From the NCBI GenBank assembly GCA_019309045.1, contig JAFDGZ010000038.1, forward strand, positions 1 to 45,323: 45,323 nucleotides of DNA, in the 5' to 3' direction. This document shows, piece by piece, positions 16,730-24,965 of the stretch. Numbering within the stretch: position 1 is the stretch's first letter; each line of letters opens with the position of its first letter. The position numbers and the translations under genes were made by a program. The notes beneath the pieces were generated by a model. That model searched no databases and was not told the DNA's origin. It was given only the letters and a program-made list of their open reading frames with translations. The stretch comes from Deltaproteobacteria bacterium (lineage in GTDB: Bacteria; Desulfobacterota; Syntrophobacteria; BM002).

Positions 16730-17121
16730 TTTGTCTCGAGAGCTACCTGAGTTATGCCGGCCTGGCGCACAGTGTCCAATACCTCTATGATATTCTGGTA
16801 GTCTACCGTACGTTGGCCTGCGATAAAAACCTTCAGCTGTGGTTGGAGTTGCTTTTTCTGGGTCAGTTTTTCCTTCAGTTCCGCCAGTCCGAGCGGGATC
16901 TTGTCCATGTAGATCACCCCCGAAGCATCTACAGATATACTGATATAGTCGGTCCGATCAAGTGCTGCAGTGGACGCCTGGGGAAGGTCGAGGCGAATTC
17001 CTCTATGAACTACCATGGACAGCATGGCATAGATGAAGAAAACAAGCAGCAAGAACACCGTATCTATGAGGGGGATCATCTCGATGCGGCCGCGCTTCAT
17101 GGTCCTCCTTTTCAGCTTCAT
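16702..17121 (-). CDS. exbD: ExbD/TolR biopolymer transport protein
   Basis: Proton-channel partner of ExbB and TonB. The 139-residue protein has one N-terminal membrane segment containing the essential protonatable aspartate (IEMIPLIDTVFLLLVFF) and a periplasmic domain with SISVDASGVIYMD and VDYQNIIEVLDTVRQAGI. Start 17121 is chosen because GGAGG lies about 7 nt upstream; the frame can extend to a TTG at 17127. It overlaps tonB by 28 bp and follows exbB after 114 bp. Confidence 0.93.
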   Translation of the reverse strand: MKLKRRTMKRGRIEMIPLIDTVFLLLVFFIYAMLSMVVHRGIRLDLPQASTAALDRTDYISISVDASGVIYMDKIPLGLAELKEKLTQKKQLQPQLKVFIAGQRTVDYQNIIEVLDTVRQAGITQVALETKWNETPEGI

Positions 17122-17235
17122 AGACAAACCTCCCCGGCAGGACGATTACAGAACTCCATATTCAAAAATTGGACAGTGAAGTGCTCCTTCCCGGTACATA
17201 ATGGCCACGTGAGTGAAAGGAGCCCGCAGATCATT

Positions 17236-17910
17236 TCAGCTCACCTCTGAGTGTGGTTCTCGAGAACTGTCGGCAACGGCAGCGCCCTCGACCTCAGGAA
17301 CAGTGCAGCCATGATTCTGTTTGTTCCAGACAATCTCCAGACTGGTGCCATATTTTTCCAGAAGTCTGACAGCGTCTTCAACGCGGGACTGAAAGTAATT
17401 ATAGGGAATCAGGGTAAAGATGGCGATGGCCAACCCCGTGGCAGTAGTCAGCAGGGCCTGAGCAATACCGGCTGATACGGCCTGGGGGTGTTCAATACCT
17501 GCACCGCCTAGCAGATCAAAACTCTGGATTATACCTATCACCGTGCCGAGAATGCCGAGGAGAGGCGCTAGTGTGATAATGGTGTCGAGGATGGGCAAGT
17601 ATTTCTCCATACGCTTGATTTCTTCTTCTGCTGCCATGTCCAGAGCATCTTTGAGAGAAAAATGGCGATGAAGGATGCCGCAGTAGAGCATGCGAGCCAC
17701 ATAGTCACGAGCGCCGTGGCTGAGCTGATCGATCCTGTCGAAGCGGTTTTGTTCAACCAGCTGCAAGATTTCGTCGACTACTTGCTGATTGCGGCCTCGA
17801 CTCTGGCGGAGCCAGAAAAGAGAGCGTTCAATGATAAAGGTCAGCGACACCAACGAACAGAGCAGGAGCGGATACATTACTGGTCCGCCTTTATGAATGT
17901 AGACAAGCAT
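17236..17910 (-). CDS. exbB: ExbB/MotA/TolQ proton channel protein
   Basis: Pentameric proton channel of the TonB complex. The 224-residue protein has a first membrane helix near the N-terminus (GGPVMYPLLLCSLVSLTFII), the cytoplasmic insert, then two helices: LAPLLGILGTVIGIIQSF and AQALLTTATGLAIAIFTLIPYN. These carry the conserved TVxG and the A/G-rich pore residues. GAGGTG precedes the ATG. It lies 9 bp after the btuD gene in the same operon. Confidence 0.94.
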   Translation of the reverse strand: MLVYIHKGGPVMYPLLLCSLVSLTFIIERSLFWLRQSRGRNQQVVDEILQLVEQNRFDRIDQLSHGARDYVARMLYCGILHRHFSLKDALDMAAEEEIKRMEKYLPILDTIITLAPLLGILGTVIGIIQSFDLLGGAGIEHPQAVSAGIAQALLTTATGLAIAIFTLIPYNYFQSRVEDAVRLLEKYGTSLEIVWNKQNHGCTVPEVEGAAVADSSREPHSEVS

Positions 17911-17919
17911 TGCTGCACC

Positions 17920-18717
17920 TCACAATTGGTCGTCTGCAGCTGATGGCAGTGGCGTTATTCGGGGCTTGCCGGAAACGGGACTGCGATCCACGTACAAACG
18001 ACACTTGTAGACGGGCTCCAGATGACGGGAGCAAACCACTTCCTCCGGGGTGCCTTGCACAACAAGACGGCCTCGGTCCAGGACGAGCAACCGGTCACAG
18101 AACTGGGCAGCGAGATTGATGTCGTGCGAAATGATCAGAGCACCAAGGTTGTCTTCACGCACCAGCTTCCGGGTAAGTACAAAAAGATCGAGCTGATGGC
18201 GAAGGTCGAGAAAAGCAGTGGGTTCATCCATCAACAGACATATGGGCTGTTGGCTCAGGGCGCGGGCCACCAGGGCCCGTTGACGTTCGCCGCTGCTGAG
18301 AGCTGCCAGCCGCCGGTTGGCAAGGTGACTGACGTGAACGCTTTCCATAGCCTGCTGGGCAATAATCACATCGCGCTCCTTTTCGAATTCCAGCAACGCG
18401 AGGTGAGGATAGCGTCCCATGAGCACGAGTTCGAGTACAGTGAAGGGGAAGTCGACAGGAGTTTCCTGACCGACCACTGCCAAGCGCTGAGCGAGAATCT
18501 TGCGATCCCAGGAAGACAAGGAGCGGCCTGCAAAGAGAACCTCTCCCTGTTGAGGAGTGAGGACGCCGTTGATGATTTTGAGGAGAGTGGTCTTGCCAGA
18601 ACCGTTGGGACCAATGAGACCAAGAAATTCACCGCGGTTCAAGGTGAAGGAAATGTCTCTGAGCACCCAGTCGCTTCTGTAGCGAAAGGCAATGTTTCTG
18701 GCTTCCACAAGCGTCAT
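17920..18717 (-). CDS. btuD: Cobalamin/Fe-siderophore type ABC transporter ATPase
   Basis: Powers corrinoid import through BtuC. The 265-residue ATPase has Walker A GPNGSGKTT (residues 36-44), a Q-loop in AVVGQETPVDFPFTV, signature LSSGERQRALVARAL, Walker B ICLLMDEPTAFLD and an H-loop in LIISHDINLAAQF. These features match the FepC/BtuD subfamily. The gene begins 2 bp after the btuC stop. Substrate assignment to B12 rests on the operon riboswitch rather than on the ATPase itself. Confidence 0.92.
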   Translation of the reverse strand: MTLVEARNIAFRYRSDWVLRDISFTLNRGEFLGLIGPNGSGKTTLLKIINGVLTPQQGEVLFAGRSLSSWDRKILAQRLAVVGQETPVDFPFTVLELVLMGRYPHLALLEFEKERDVIIAQQAMESVHVSHLANRRLAALSSGERQRALVARALSQQPICLLMDEPTAFLDLRHQLDLFVLTRKLVREDNLGALIISHDINLAAQFCDRLLVLDRGRLVVQGTPEEVVCSRHLEPVYKCRLYVDRSPVSGKPRITPLPSAADDQL

Positions 18718-18719
18718 GT

Positions 18720-19718
18720 CTATTCCAAAGTCCGGCGTATGAGATATATGAAGAAGGGACCGCCGAAGAGAGCCGTCAGTACGCCCACTGGCAGTTCGCC
18801 CTGATATGTTAGTGTTCTGGCAAGCATATCGCAGATTACCAGAAAGGCAGCCCCTGAGAAAAAGGCTGTTGGCAGCAGCAGTCGGTGATCTGAGCCCACC
18901 AGGAAACGAAGGGCGTGCGGTATGATGAGACCGACAAAGCCAATAATGCCGCTGAGGCAGACCACTGCACTGACTATCAGCGAGACGAGAACAAAAAGAG
19001 TCTTTTTCAAGCGCTCTACGCGAACTCCCAGGTGGATGGCAGTCTCTTCCCCGGCGACCATGAGATTAAGAGGACGCGCGGTTCCATAGACAAAGGCCAG
19101 GCCCACCAACACCAGCGGCAGCAGAACAGCCACTTCTTTGAAAGCAGCAAAACCGAGGTCGCCCATGAGCCAGTGGAGGATATTGTGGATTTTGTGATTT
19201 CGGGTTATGGCAATGAGAAACATAATGGCCGCGGAAAAAAATGCGTTGACGATCACCCCGGAGAGAAGCAGAACATTTGTCTGGATGCGAGCATTGCCTC
19301 TGGCAATTCCCATGACCAGCACAATGGTGGCAAGAGCGCCAGCAAAGGATGCCCCCATCACCCCCGGGAAGAAAGCCCAACCCAGAAGGATGCCCAGAAT
19401 AGCGCCAAAGGCCGCGCCACCTGAGATGCCGAGAATAAAAGGCTCGGCCAGGGGGTTGCGCAGAAGAGCCTGAAACACAACGCCAGCCACAGCGAGAGTA
19501 CCGCCAACCAGAGCTCCCAGCAGAATTCGGGGCAGTCTGATCTTGAGCAGAATGGTGCGGCTGGTGTCATTGAGGACCCTCATGCCCAGCAGTTCACGCA
19601 GCACTGCCCCGCTCTGTAAATGGGCCGGACCTGCCGTCAGTGACAGCAGACAGACTGCAAGGAGCACTGCCAGCAGCAGCAGTGATATGAGTGTTATCCT
19701 GGATGGCGTTGCTCGCAT
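18720..19718 (-). CDS. btuC: Cobalamin-type ABC transporter permease (FecCD family)
   Basis: Inner-membrane channel of the corrinoid importer. The 332-residue protein shows about ten hydrophobic segments. FecCD-family motifs include RLPRILLGALVGGTLAVAG near residue 64, a NPLAEPFILGISGGAAFGA stretch, and GIIGFVGLIIPHALRFLVG near residue 265 that contacts the ATPase. It sits between btuF and btuD. Confidence 0.93.
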   Translation of the reverse strand: MRATPSRITLISLLLLAVLLAVCLLSLTAGPAHLQSGAVLRELLGMRVLNDTSRTILLKIRLPRILLGALVGGTLAVAGVVFQALLRNPLAEPFILGISGGAAFGAILGILLGWAFFPGVMGASFAGALATIVLVMGIARGNARIQTNVLLLSGVIVNAFFSAAIMFLIAITRNHKIHNILHWLMGDLGFAAFKEVAVLLPLVLVGLAFVYGTARPLNLMVAGEETAIHLGVRVERLKKTLFVLVSLIVSAVVCLSGIIGFVGLIIPHALRFLVGSDHRLLLPTAFFSGAAFLVICDMLARTLTYQGELPVGVLTALFGGPFFIYLIRRTLE

Positions 19719-19818
19719 GGTCCCAAAGTGATAATAGCCGGCCGGCTAATTGTAAAGAACAAAGTCGAAAGATGCCCAGCCCGGCTGTTGTGCAACTGCC
19801 CAGAGATGCTGTTCAATT

Positions 19819-20724
19819 TCAGGGAAATCTCTCCGGATGAATAATCCGGGCGAGCGTCTCCAGTCCGTCGACAATCCGCGGCGAGGGCCGATCACAGATA
19901 TCAGAGTCGATCGGATAAATCAGCTTGTGTTTTACCGCGGGAATCTGCGGCCACTGCTGCCAGAACTGTTTTGCCTTTTCAAAGGAAAAACCTCGCGCCA
20001 TAGAGGTGATGATGATGACCTGGGGCTGGGCCACGAGAACGCGCTCGATGTTGAAGCGAGGGTAGCCTGAACTGGAAGCGGCAATGTTCAAGCCTCCGGC
20101 CTTTCTGATCAGGACGTCTATAAATGTCCCTCGACCCGCAGAAATAACAGGTTCGATGCCAATCTGGAAAAAAACTTTTGGCCTTGGTTCTCCACACACT
20201 CTGGCTTCCACCTGATGAATGCGTCGGGTCATTTGTCGGGCCAACGAGCTGGCTGCCTCCTCGGCGCCGATAACCCTGCCAATATTGGTCACCGTGACAG
20301 TAATTTCTTCCAGGTTCTTCGGGTCGGTAACAAAGACAGGAATGCCCAGTTCTGAGAGACGCTCCACCAGAACTTTGGGATTGCCGTCCCTGGTGCCAAT
20401 AACCAGATCTGGCTGCAGGGCCACTATGCGCTCGAGATTGGGATACACATAAGAGCCCACTTTGGCAACTTTCCTGGCCTGCACTGGATAATTGCTGAAC
20501 TGACTTACTCCCACCACACGGTTGCCGGCACCCAGGGCAAAGAGAATCTCGGTGATGCTCGGCGCCAGGGAGACTATTCGCTTGCAGTATTCCGGCACTG
20601 CAACCAGCCTGCCAGCCTCATCAGTGACCGTTCCACAGTAGCCGACTGTGGACAGCAATATAAGAAGGCTCAACAAGAGCGGTGCACTCTTCCCTCCAAG
20701 TTTGCTGAACAGGCATGGAGTCAT
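19819..20724 (-). CDS. btuF: Periplasmic cobalamin-binding protein
   Basis: Delivers corrinoid to BtuCD. The 301-residue protein has a signal peptide of about 30 residues. The BtuF/FhuD fold follows: RIVSLAPSITEILFALGAG, VVGVSQFSNYP, NLERIVALQPDLVIG and a C-terminal lobe with LEPVI-like IGIEPVISAGRG and YPIDSDICDRPSPRIVDGLE. The RIVSLAPS and YPxxxxxRPSPR patterns are typical of cobalamin-binding members. It lies between the receptor and the permease. Confidence 0.92.
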   Translation of the reverse strand: MTPCLFSKLGGKSAPLLLSLLILLSTVGYCGTVTDEAGRLVAVPEYCKRIVSLAPSITEILFALGAGNRVVGVSQFSNYPVQARKVAKVGSYVYPNLERIVALQPDLVIGTRDGNPKVLVERLSELGIPVFVTDPKNLEEITVTVTNIGRVIGAEEAASSLARQMTRRIHQVEARVCGEPRPKVFFQIGIEPVISAGRGTFIDVLIRKAGGLNIAASSSGYPRFNIERVLVAQPQVIIITSMARGFSFEKAKQFWQQWPQIPAVKHKLIYPIDSDICDRPSPRIVDGLETLARIIHPERFP

Positions 20725-20767
20725 TGTTTGGACAACTTCTCTCTACTTGCAAGTTGAGGGCAGTTTG

Positions 20768-22810
20768 TCAGAGCAGAATCTCGACACCGCCCATGGCACT
20801 GAATTCAGGAGAAGAATAACCAATAACCTCCTGGTAATGATTGTCGAAGACATTCTGCCCCTTGACAAAAAACTTCAGCTGCTGCACGGGACCCTGTCTT
20901 ATCTGGGTGGTATAGGAGGCTGCTGCGTCAAGGGTGAAATAATCGTTGTTTTGCAGACGCTTGGTAGTAAACGTGTAAAAAGGAGATGTGTCAAGTGCCT
21001 GGAACAACAGGTCGTCTCTGTCTCCCACATAGGTGCCTCTTATGTTTACATTGAACTGGCGCCATAGCCAGTTCACAAAAAAGGAAGCAGAATGCTTTGG
21101 CCGCCGCAGAAGTTTCTTGCCCTTGGCAAAAGCAAGATTCGTGAGGCCGCCATCGTCTGTTACCTCGGTGTTCAAATAGGTGTAGTTGCCTCCCAGGGTA
21201 AGGCCAGGGCCAGGTTTGGCCAGAAAGGTGAACTCCAGCCCCCAGGCCTCTGCTTTCTGGATGTTTTCGAAGGTAAAGATGGGTGCTTCATAAACAGCAG
21301 CAATGAGGTCCTTGAACTTGCTGTTGAAATAGGTGAAGCTCAGGGCGACTTTGTTGTTCAGTAGAGTCTGGTCGACACCTACTTCCCAGGAAAATGTTTT
21401 TTCCGGATCCAGCTTTGGATTGCCTATGGCGCCAAATCCCCCGAAATTTTCTAGAAAAGTCGGCTCCTTGATGCCAGTGCCAACTGCTGCCCGCAGTTTT
21501 GTGCCAGTTTCCCTGATGTCCAGCGCCACCGAACCCCTGGGCGATGTCTTGCTGCCATACTCACTGTTGTCATCTACGCGGACACCTCCAGTGAGAAACA
21601 GGCGGTTGAACAAGCCCAACTGCTCCTGCAAATAGAAGGCGTTATTGTGGCGGCTCTTGTCAGCGGTCTCAGTTGATGGAAAAGAACCGAAAGGCGGTGG
21701 ACCAAAAACAATTGTGGCCAGACTGTCCAGATCGAGCGCTTCTCTATCGTATGCATATCCAGCTGTAAATACGGATTTCAAGGCCTCGCCTCTGGCAAAG
21801 CGCAGGTTCAGGTGATAATCAATAGTTGCCCTGGTTTCGCTGCTCTCAGAATGACTGCCGGGTGGAGCGTCCAGTGCGGTCTGCTTGTTGGGCGGATCGT
21901 CGTACGTCTTGTCCGATCTGTGAAACCCTAGCTGGAAGACGTTTTCCCACCAGGGAAGCATGTTGTTGCGGGTTTGCACACCTATAACCGTATCACGGTC
22001 TCTCTGATATTGATCAGGATCCAGCCCCGGAAAGCTTTTGTCAACACGATCTCCGCCGAGTTCAGTGGGAAACTCATATTTGCTGTCAGCATAACGCGCA
22101 GTCAGGTTTATTTCCCAGATTTCAGATGGATAGACGTCGAGGCGGCCGCTGAAAGTGTTATTGTAGTAGTCGTTGTTCACGTTCAGAATCCCCTTGTCGT
22201 CTATCCTGCCGTATGCGAAGGAATAGCCGATTCGCTCGTTTCCACCTGAGACGCCTATCTTCTGCTCGCCGATGTAACGGCCGCCCTCATGGTGCGCGCC
22301 GTTGGCCGTAGAGAGCCTGATGGTTGGCTTGCCCTGGCCTCTCTTGGTTATGATGTTGATTACCCCGCCCATGGCGTCTGAACCGTACAGGGCGCTCTGG
22401 GGGCCCCGAATGATCTCTATTCTTTCGATATTGTCAGTGGTAAGATTCGAAAAGTCATAGTCGCCGCCGGCCAGATTGACGTGGACTCCATCGATCATGA
22501 TGAGCGTGAAGTTGTTCTCACCGCCTCTGGGGTATAGAACAGTTGTGCCACCGCGGGAGCCGGTCTGCGAGATGTTCAGGCCAACCACATTCTGGAGGAG
22601 CTGCGACACATCAGTAATGTGGCGACGCTGGATCTCGTCTGCTGTTATCACAGTAGCTGAGACGCCGAGCTCTGTGACTGGCACCTCGGTTCTGGTAGCA
22701 GTAACCACCACTGGCGCCAGTGTAGTCTCTTCCTGTTCCTGAGCTGTTGCGGGCACTGCGATCGCCGCTGCCATGAGTATACTCGAAATGAAAAGGTGTG
22801 CTCTTTTCAT
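20768..22810 (-). CDS. btuB: TonB-dependent outer-membrane receptor, BtuB-like
   Basis: A 680-residue outer-membrane porin-type receptor that imports corrinoids using TonB energy. Signal peptide residues 1-23 are followed by a TonB box-like LAPVVVTATR (31-40). A plug domain follows (ITDVSQLLQNVVGLNISQTG, YPRGGENNFTLIMIDGVHVN, RIEIIRGPQSALYGSDAMGG), then a 22-strand barrel. The last residues are VEILL; most such receptors end in an aromatic residue, so the BAM signal is atypical. GGGAGGG lies upstream of the ATG. Being under a B12 riboswitch and beside btuFCD strongly supports a corrinoid ligand. Confidence 0.92.
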   Translation of the reverse strand: MKRAHLFISSILMAAAIAVPATAQEQEETTLAPVVVTATRTEVPVTELGVSATVITADEIQRRHITDVSQLLQNVVGLNISQTGSRGGTTVLYPRGGENNFTLIMIDGVHVNLAGGDYDFSNLTTDNIERIEIIRGPQSALYGSDAMGGVINIITKRGQGKPTIRLSTANGAHHEGGRYIGEQKIGVSGGNERIGYSFAYGRIDDKGILNVNNDYYNNTFSGRLDVYPSEIWEINLTARYADSKYEFPTELGGDRVDKSFPGLDPDQYQRDRDTVIGVQTRNNMLPWWENVFQLGFHRSDKTYDDPPNKQTALDAPPGSHSESSETRATIDYHLNLRFARGEALKSVFTAGYAYDREALDLDSLATIVFGPPPFGSFPSTETADKSRHNNAFYLQEQLGLFNRLFLTGGVRVDDNSEYGSKTSPRGSVALDIRETGTKLRAAVGTGIKEPTFLENFGGFGAIGNPKLDPEKTFSWEVGVDQTLLNNKVALSFTYFNSKFKDLIAAVYEAPIFTFENIQKAEAWGLEFTFLAKPGPGLTLGGNYTYLNTEVTDDGGLTNLAFAKGKKLLRRPKHSASFFVNWLWRQFNVNIRGTYVGDRDDLLFQALDTSPFYTFTTKRLQNNDYFTLDAAASYTTQIRQGPVQQLKFFVKGQNVFDNHYQEVIGYSSPEFSAMGGVEILL

Positions 22811-22918
22811 AAAACCCTCCCAAGAAATATAGCCTTTGCAACAGGCTGGATACCCTTAAGAAAACTGCAAGATAGCTCTTGCTGAAGGTGGAAGACTCCT
22901 ATTCGGATCAGCAAAAAA

Positions 22919-23179
22919 TCAGCCGTATAACCGCAAGGGGTCTCCGAATATTTCAAGTTTGCCTGCTTCATTCAAGCGGGCCTTCACACAAGAGACGTGC
23001 TGGGCTCCCTGGGTGAGCAGGAGATGGCAGGCATCTTCCACATCGTAGAAGCCTTCTGTGCCGGCAGCAAGAACAGTGCTGTCGCCTGGAAGGCCCAGGC
23101 CGGCCATTGCCTCTTCAACAGAAAAGGACTCGGGCAGATTGCCGCTGTCAGTGAGGTAAACGATTATGCCTTTCTTCAT
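22919..23179 (-). CDS. Small protein of unknown function, first gene of the B12 operon
   Basis: An 86-residue soluble protein starting at 23179, supported by GGAGG six to ten nt upstream; a longer in-frame start at 23203 lacks such a site. It begins KKGIIVYLTDSGNLPESFS, then GLPGDSTVLAAGTEGFYDVE and LLLTQGAQHVSCVKARL. The alternation of hydrophobic strands suggests a small alpha/beta fold. It has two cysteines and no membrane segment. It lies between the riboswitch terminator and btuB (108 bp before it), so it should be repressed by B12 along with the importer. I do not recognise the family; a role in corrinoid handling is only inferred from position. Confidence 0.75.
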   Translation of the reverse strand: MKKGIIVYLTDSGNLPESFSVEEAMAGLGLPGDSTVLAAGTEGFYDVEDACHLLLTQGAQHVSCVKARLNEAGKLEIFGDPLRLYG

Positions 23180-23279
23180 CTGTTGCCTCCTTTCTCTGGA
23201 CAATAATTTTTTGGATGTGTTTACTGCTGCCTGGCATGAGCAGGATGAACTGTTGCCCGGCAGACCTCTGCCAGGGTTG

Positions 23280-23325
23280 GTTTCCAGAGACGGCCGGTCG
23301 GGCTAAACCGACCGTCTCCTGGAAA
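23280..23325 (-). other. Long imperfect hairpin in the leader of the B12 operon
   Basis: On the minus strand TTTCCAG-GAGACGG-TCGG pairs with CCGA-CC(GGC)CGTCTC-TGGAAA around a 6-nt loop, with only small bulges. It is not followed by a T run, so it is not a classical terminator. It lies between the riboswitch terminator and the first gene, about 100 nt before its start, and could stabilise the mRNA or act in regulation. Confidence 0.6.
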
Positions 23326-23349
23326 CTGGTTGAGGTTGAGGAGTGGTGC

Positions 23350-23386
23350 AAAAAAAAATCCTTGAGCTGCTTTGAGCTCAAGGATT
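23350..23386 (-). terminator. Riboswitch-associated intrinsic terminator
   Basis: On the minus strand ATCCTTGAGCT (23385-23375) pairs with AGCTCAAGGAT (23368-23358) around a 6-nt loop, followed by eight to nine T. It lies about 70 nt after the cobalamin aptamer and upstream of all operon genes, so it is the likely expression platform. Confidence 0.88.
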
Positions 23387-23452
23387 GCACCCAGTTTACT
23401 TGATCCTCAAGGATCGCCGATTGCAGCCAGCTCCTCGTGGCCTCCTCGACCG

Positions 23453-23645
23453 GTACTCAGGCAGGTCTTCTGGCTTCCCTGCCCCCCAGGCTGCCTTCCC
23501 ACCCCGCTTCAGCGAGACAGTGGCAACATGTTGCCAGGAGGGTTCCCTTTCCCTGAAGGAAAGAGCAGGGTTACAGCGGCGGGACCGCTCCCGATTTGCA
23601 CGGGATTCCCTATTGAGCCCAGATGGGCACCTGAGTTGTGAGTAT
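23453..23645 (-). promoter_or_regulatory. Cobalamin riboswitch
   Basis: The minus-strand leader holds the aptamer landmarks in order: CTCAGGTGCC (about 23635-23626), GGGAATCCCGTGCAAATC (about 23611-23594), GAGCGGTCCCGCCGCTGTAA with the J6/3-type core, and the closing GCCAGAAGACCTGCCTGAGT (23475-23456), the B12-box-like 3' element. Adenosylcobalamin or a related corrinoid would bind and favour the terminator at 23350-23386, shutting off the btu/tonB operon. Edges are approximate. Confidence 0.95.
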
Positions 23646-23652
23646 CCCTTTT

Positions 23653-23682
23653 ACTATAGCGAAAGAGCAAAAATCAAGTGAA
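23653..23682 (-). promoter_or_regulatory. Promoter of the B12 uptake operon
   Basis: TTCACT (23682-23677) and TATAGT (23658-23653) are 18 bp apart on the minus strand. The predicted start, about 23646, coincides with the first base of the riboswitch. Confidence 0.55.
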
Positions 23683-23771
23683 AAATTCAACTGCCATGTT
23701 CAGCCGATCAGCTGATTATGGCGGTCGTTGGATGTCATTTTACTTGTTTCAAGGCCTGCAACCCTCGCCCT

Positions 23772-24770
23772 TTACTGCATGAATTCTGGGACGTAGGCGT
23801 ACAGGGCGGGTGAGCCGCCGGTGTGGACGAAGAGCACGTTTTCATCTTTACGGAAGTAATCCTTTCTCAGCAGATCGATGAGGCCGGCCATTGCCTTGCC
23901 GGTGTAGACGGGGTCTAGAAGAATTGCTTCAGTTCTGGCCACCAGCTTAACGGCTTCCACCATCTCAGGCGTGGGCAGGGAGTACCCCGGCCCCACATAA
24001 TCAGCAAAGCAAAGCACGGCATCTCTTGGTATTCCTGCTGCAATTCCGAGAAGAGAGGCAGTTTGCTCCGCAAGATGGTGTACTATTTCTTCCTGAATCT
24101 CCTTGGGGCGGCTGACATTGATGCCAATTACGTCAATATTGCTGTTGGTCCCGGAGAAACCGGTTACCAGGCCGGCGTGAGTGCCAGCACTGCCGCTGGC
24201 ACAGACCACCTGATCTATTCTGACACCATTTTCAAACGCTTGCGCCAGTATTTCTTCGGCACAGGCCACATAGCCGAGGGCGCCAATGGGAGTGGAAGCA
24301 CCACCTGGTATCACGTATGCTTTTCCTCCCTCTGCTGCCACCTCTGCTGCCACCTGCTGCATTTCTTGCATCATATCGGAGCCGCCGGGTACAACTTTAA
24401 TTTTTTCTACTCCCATGAGATGAAAGAGCAAGTTGTTGCCGCTGGCCTTGGGGCTGTAGCTGCCTGGAACGCGTTCCTCCAGAACCAGGCGGCATTTCAG
24501 GCCTTCTTTAACTGCGGCAGCCAGAGTCAAGCGACAGTGATTGGACTGGACCGCGCCGCAGGTAATGAGGGTGTCAACCTGCTGGGCGAGGGCGTCGGCA
24601 ACGAGAAATTCCAGCTTTCTGGTCTTGTTGCCGCCGGCAGCCAGACCAAGAAGGTCGTCCCTTTTCATGTAAATGGTGGGGCCACCTAGGGCTCGGGAAA
24701 GACGGGAAAGCTTTTCCAGAGGGGTGCGGCCTTCAGTATATCGTCTGCGAGGAAAGCGCGCTAGGTTCAT
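23772..24770 (-). CDS. dcyD: D-cysteine desulfhydrase / ACC deaminase family PLP enzyme
   Basis: A fold-type II PLP enzyme of 332 residues. It has YMKRDDLLGLAAGGNKTRKLE near residue 33 with the PLP lysine in GGNKTRK. ITCGAVQSNHCR near residue 70, VCASGSAGTHAGL and the C-terminal VHTGGSPALYAY follow. In characterised members it degrades D-cysteine to pyruvate, sulfide and ammonia, or ACC to 2-oxobutyrate; sequence alone does not separate them with certainty. It is the last gene after a polar amino-acid ABC transporter and an Asp/Glu racemase family enzyme, which favours use of an imported (possibly D-) amino acid. Confidence 0.85.
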   Translation of the reverse strand: MNLARFPRRRYTEGRTPLEKLSRLSRALGGPTIYMKRDDLLGLAAGGNKTRKLEFLVADALAQQVDTLITCGAVQSNHCRLTLAAAVKEGLKCRLVLEERVPGSYSPKASGNNLLFHLMGVEKIKVVPGGSDMMQEMQQVAAEVAAEGGKAYVIPGGASTPIGALGYVACAEEILAQAFENGVRIDQVVCASGSAGTHAGLVTGFSGTNSNIDVIGINVSRPKEIQEEIVHHLAEQTASLLGIAAGIPRDAVLCFADYVGPGYSLPTPEMVEAVKLVARTEAILLDPVYTGKAMAGLIDLLRKDYFRKDENVLFVHTGGSPALYAYVPEFMQ

Positions 24771-24965
24771 AACGATTCCTTTCTTTGCATTGAGTGAGCC
24801 TGGTGTAGAAGCGGCCTTGCAGCCGACTGCTTCTCTGATAAAGGTCAGCCGAAAAATAGCCGGCTTTCAACTCTGACTAGATCCTCCCATGGCCTGGCGA
24901 CTGGCGCCCTCAGTGCAAGTGATGTTTGCAAAAAGCAATTTGCCGAGGCAAATTTCCAGAGGCGC

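Noticed and set aside
24063-24689. 208-codon plus-strand open frame
   Set aside because: Lies fully inside the D-cysteine desulfhydrase gene on the other strand and shows no family motif.
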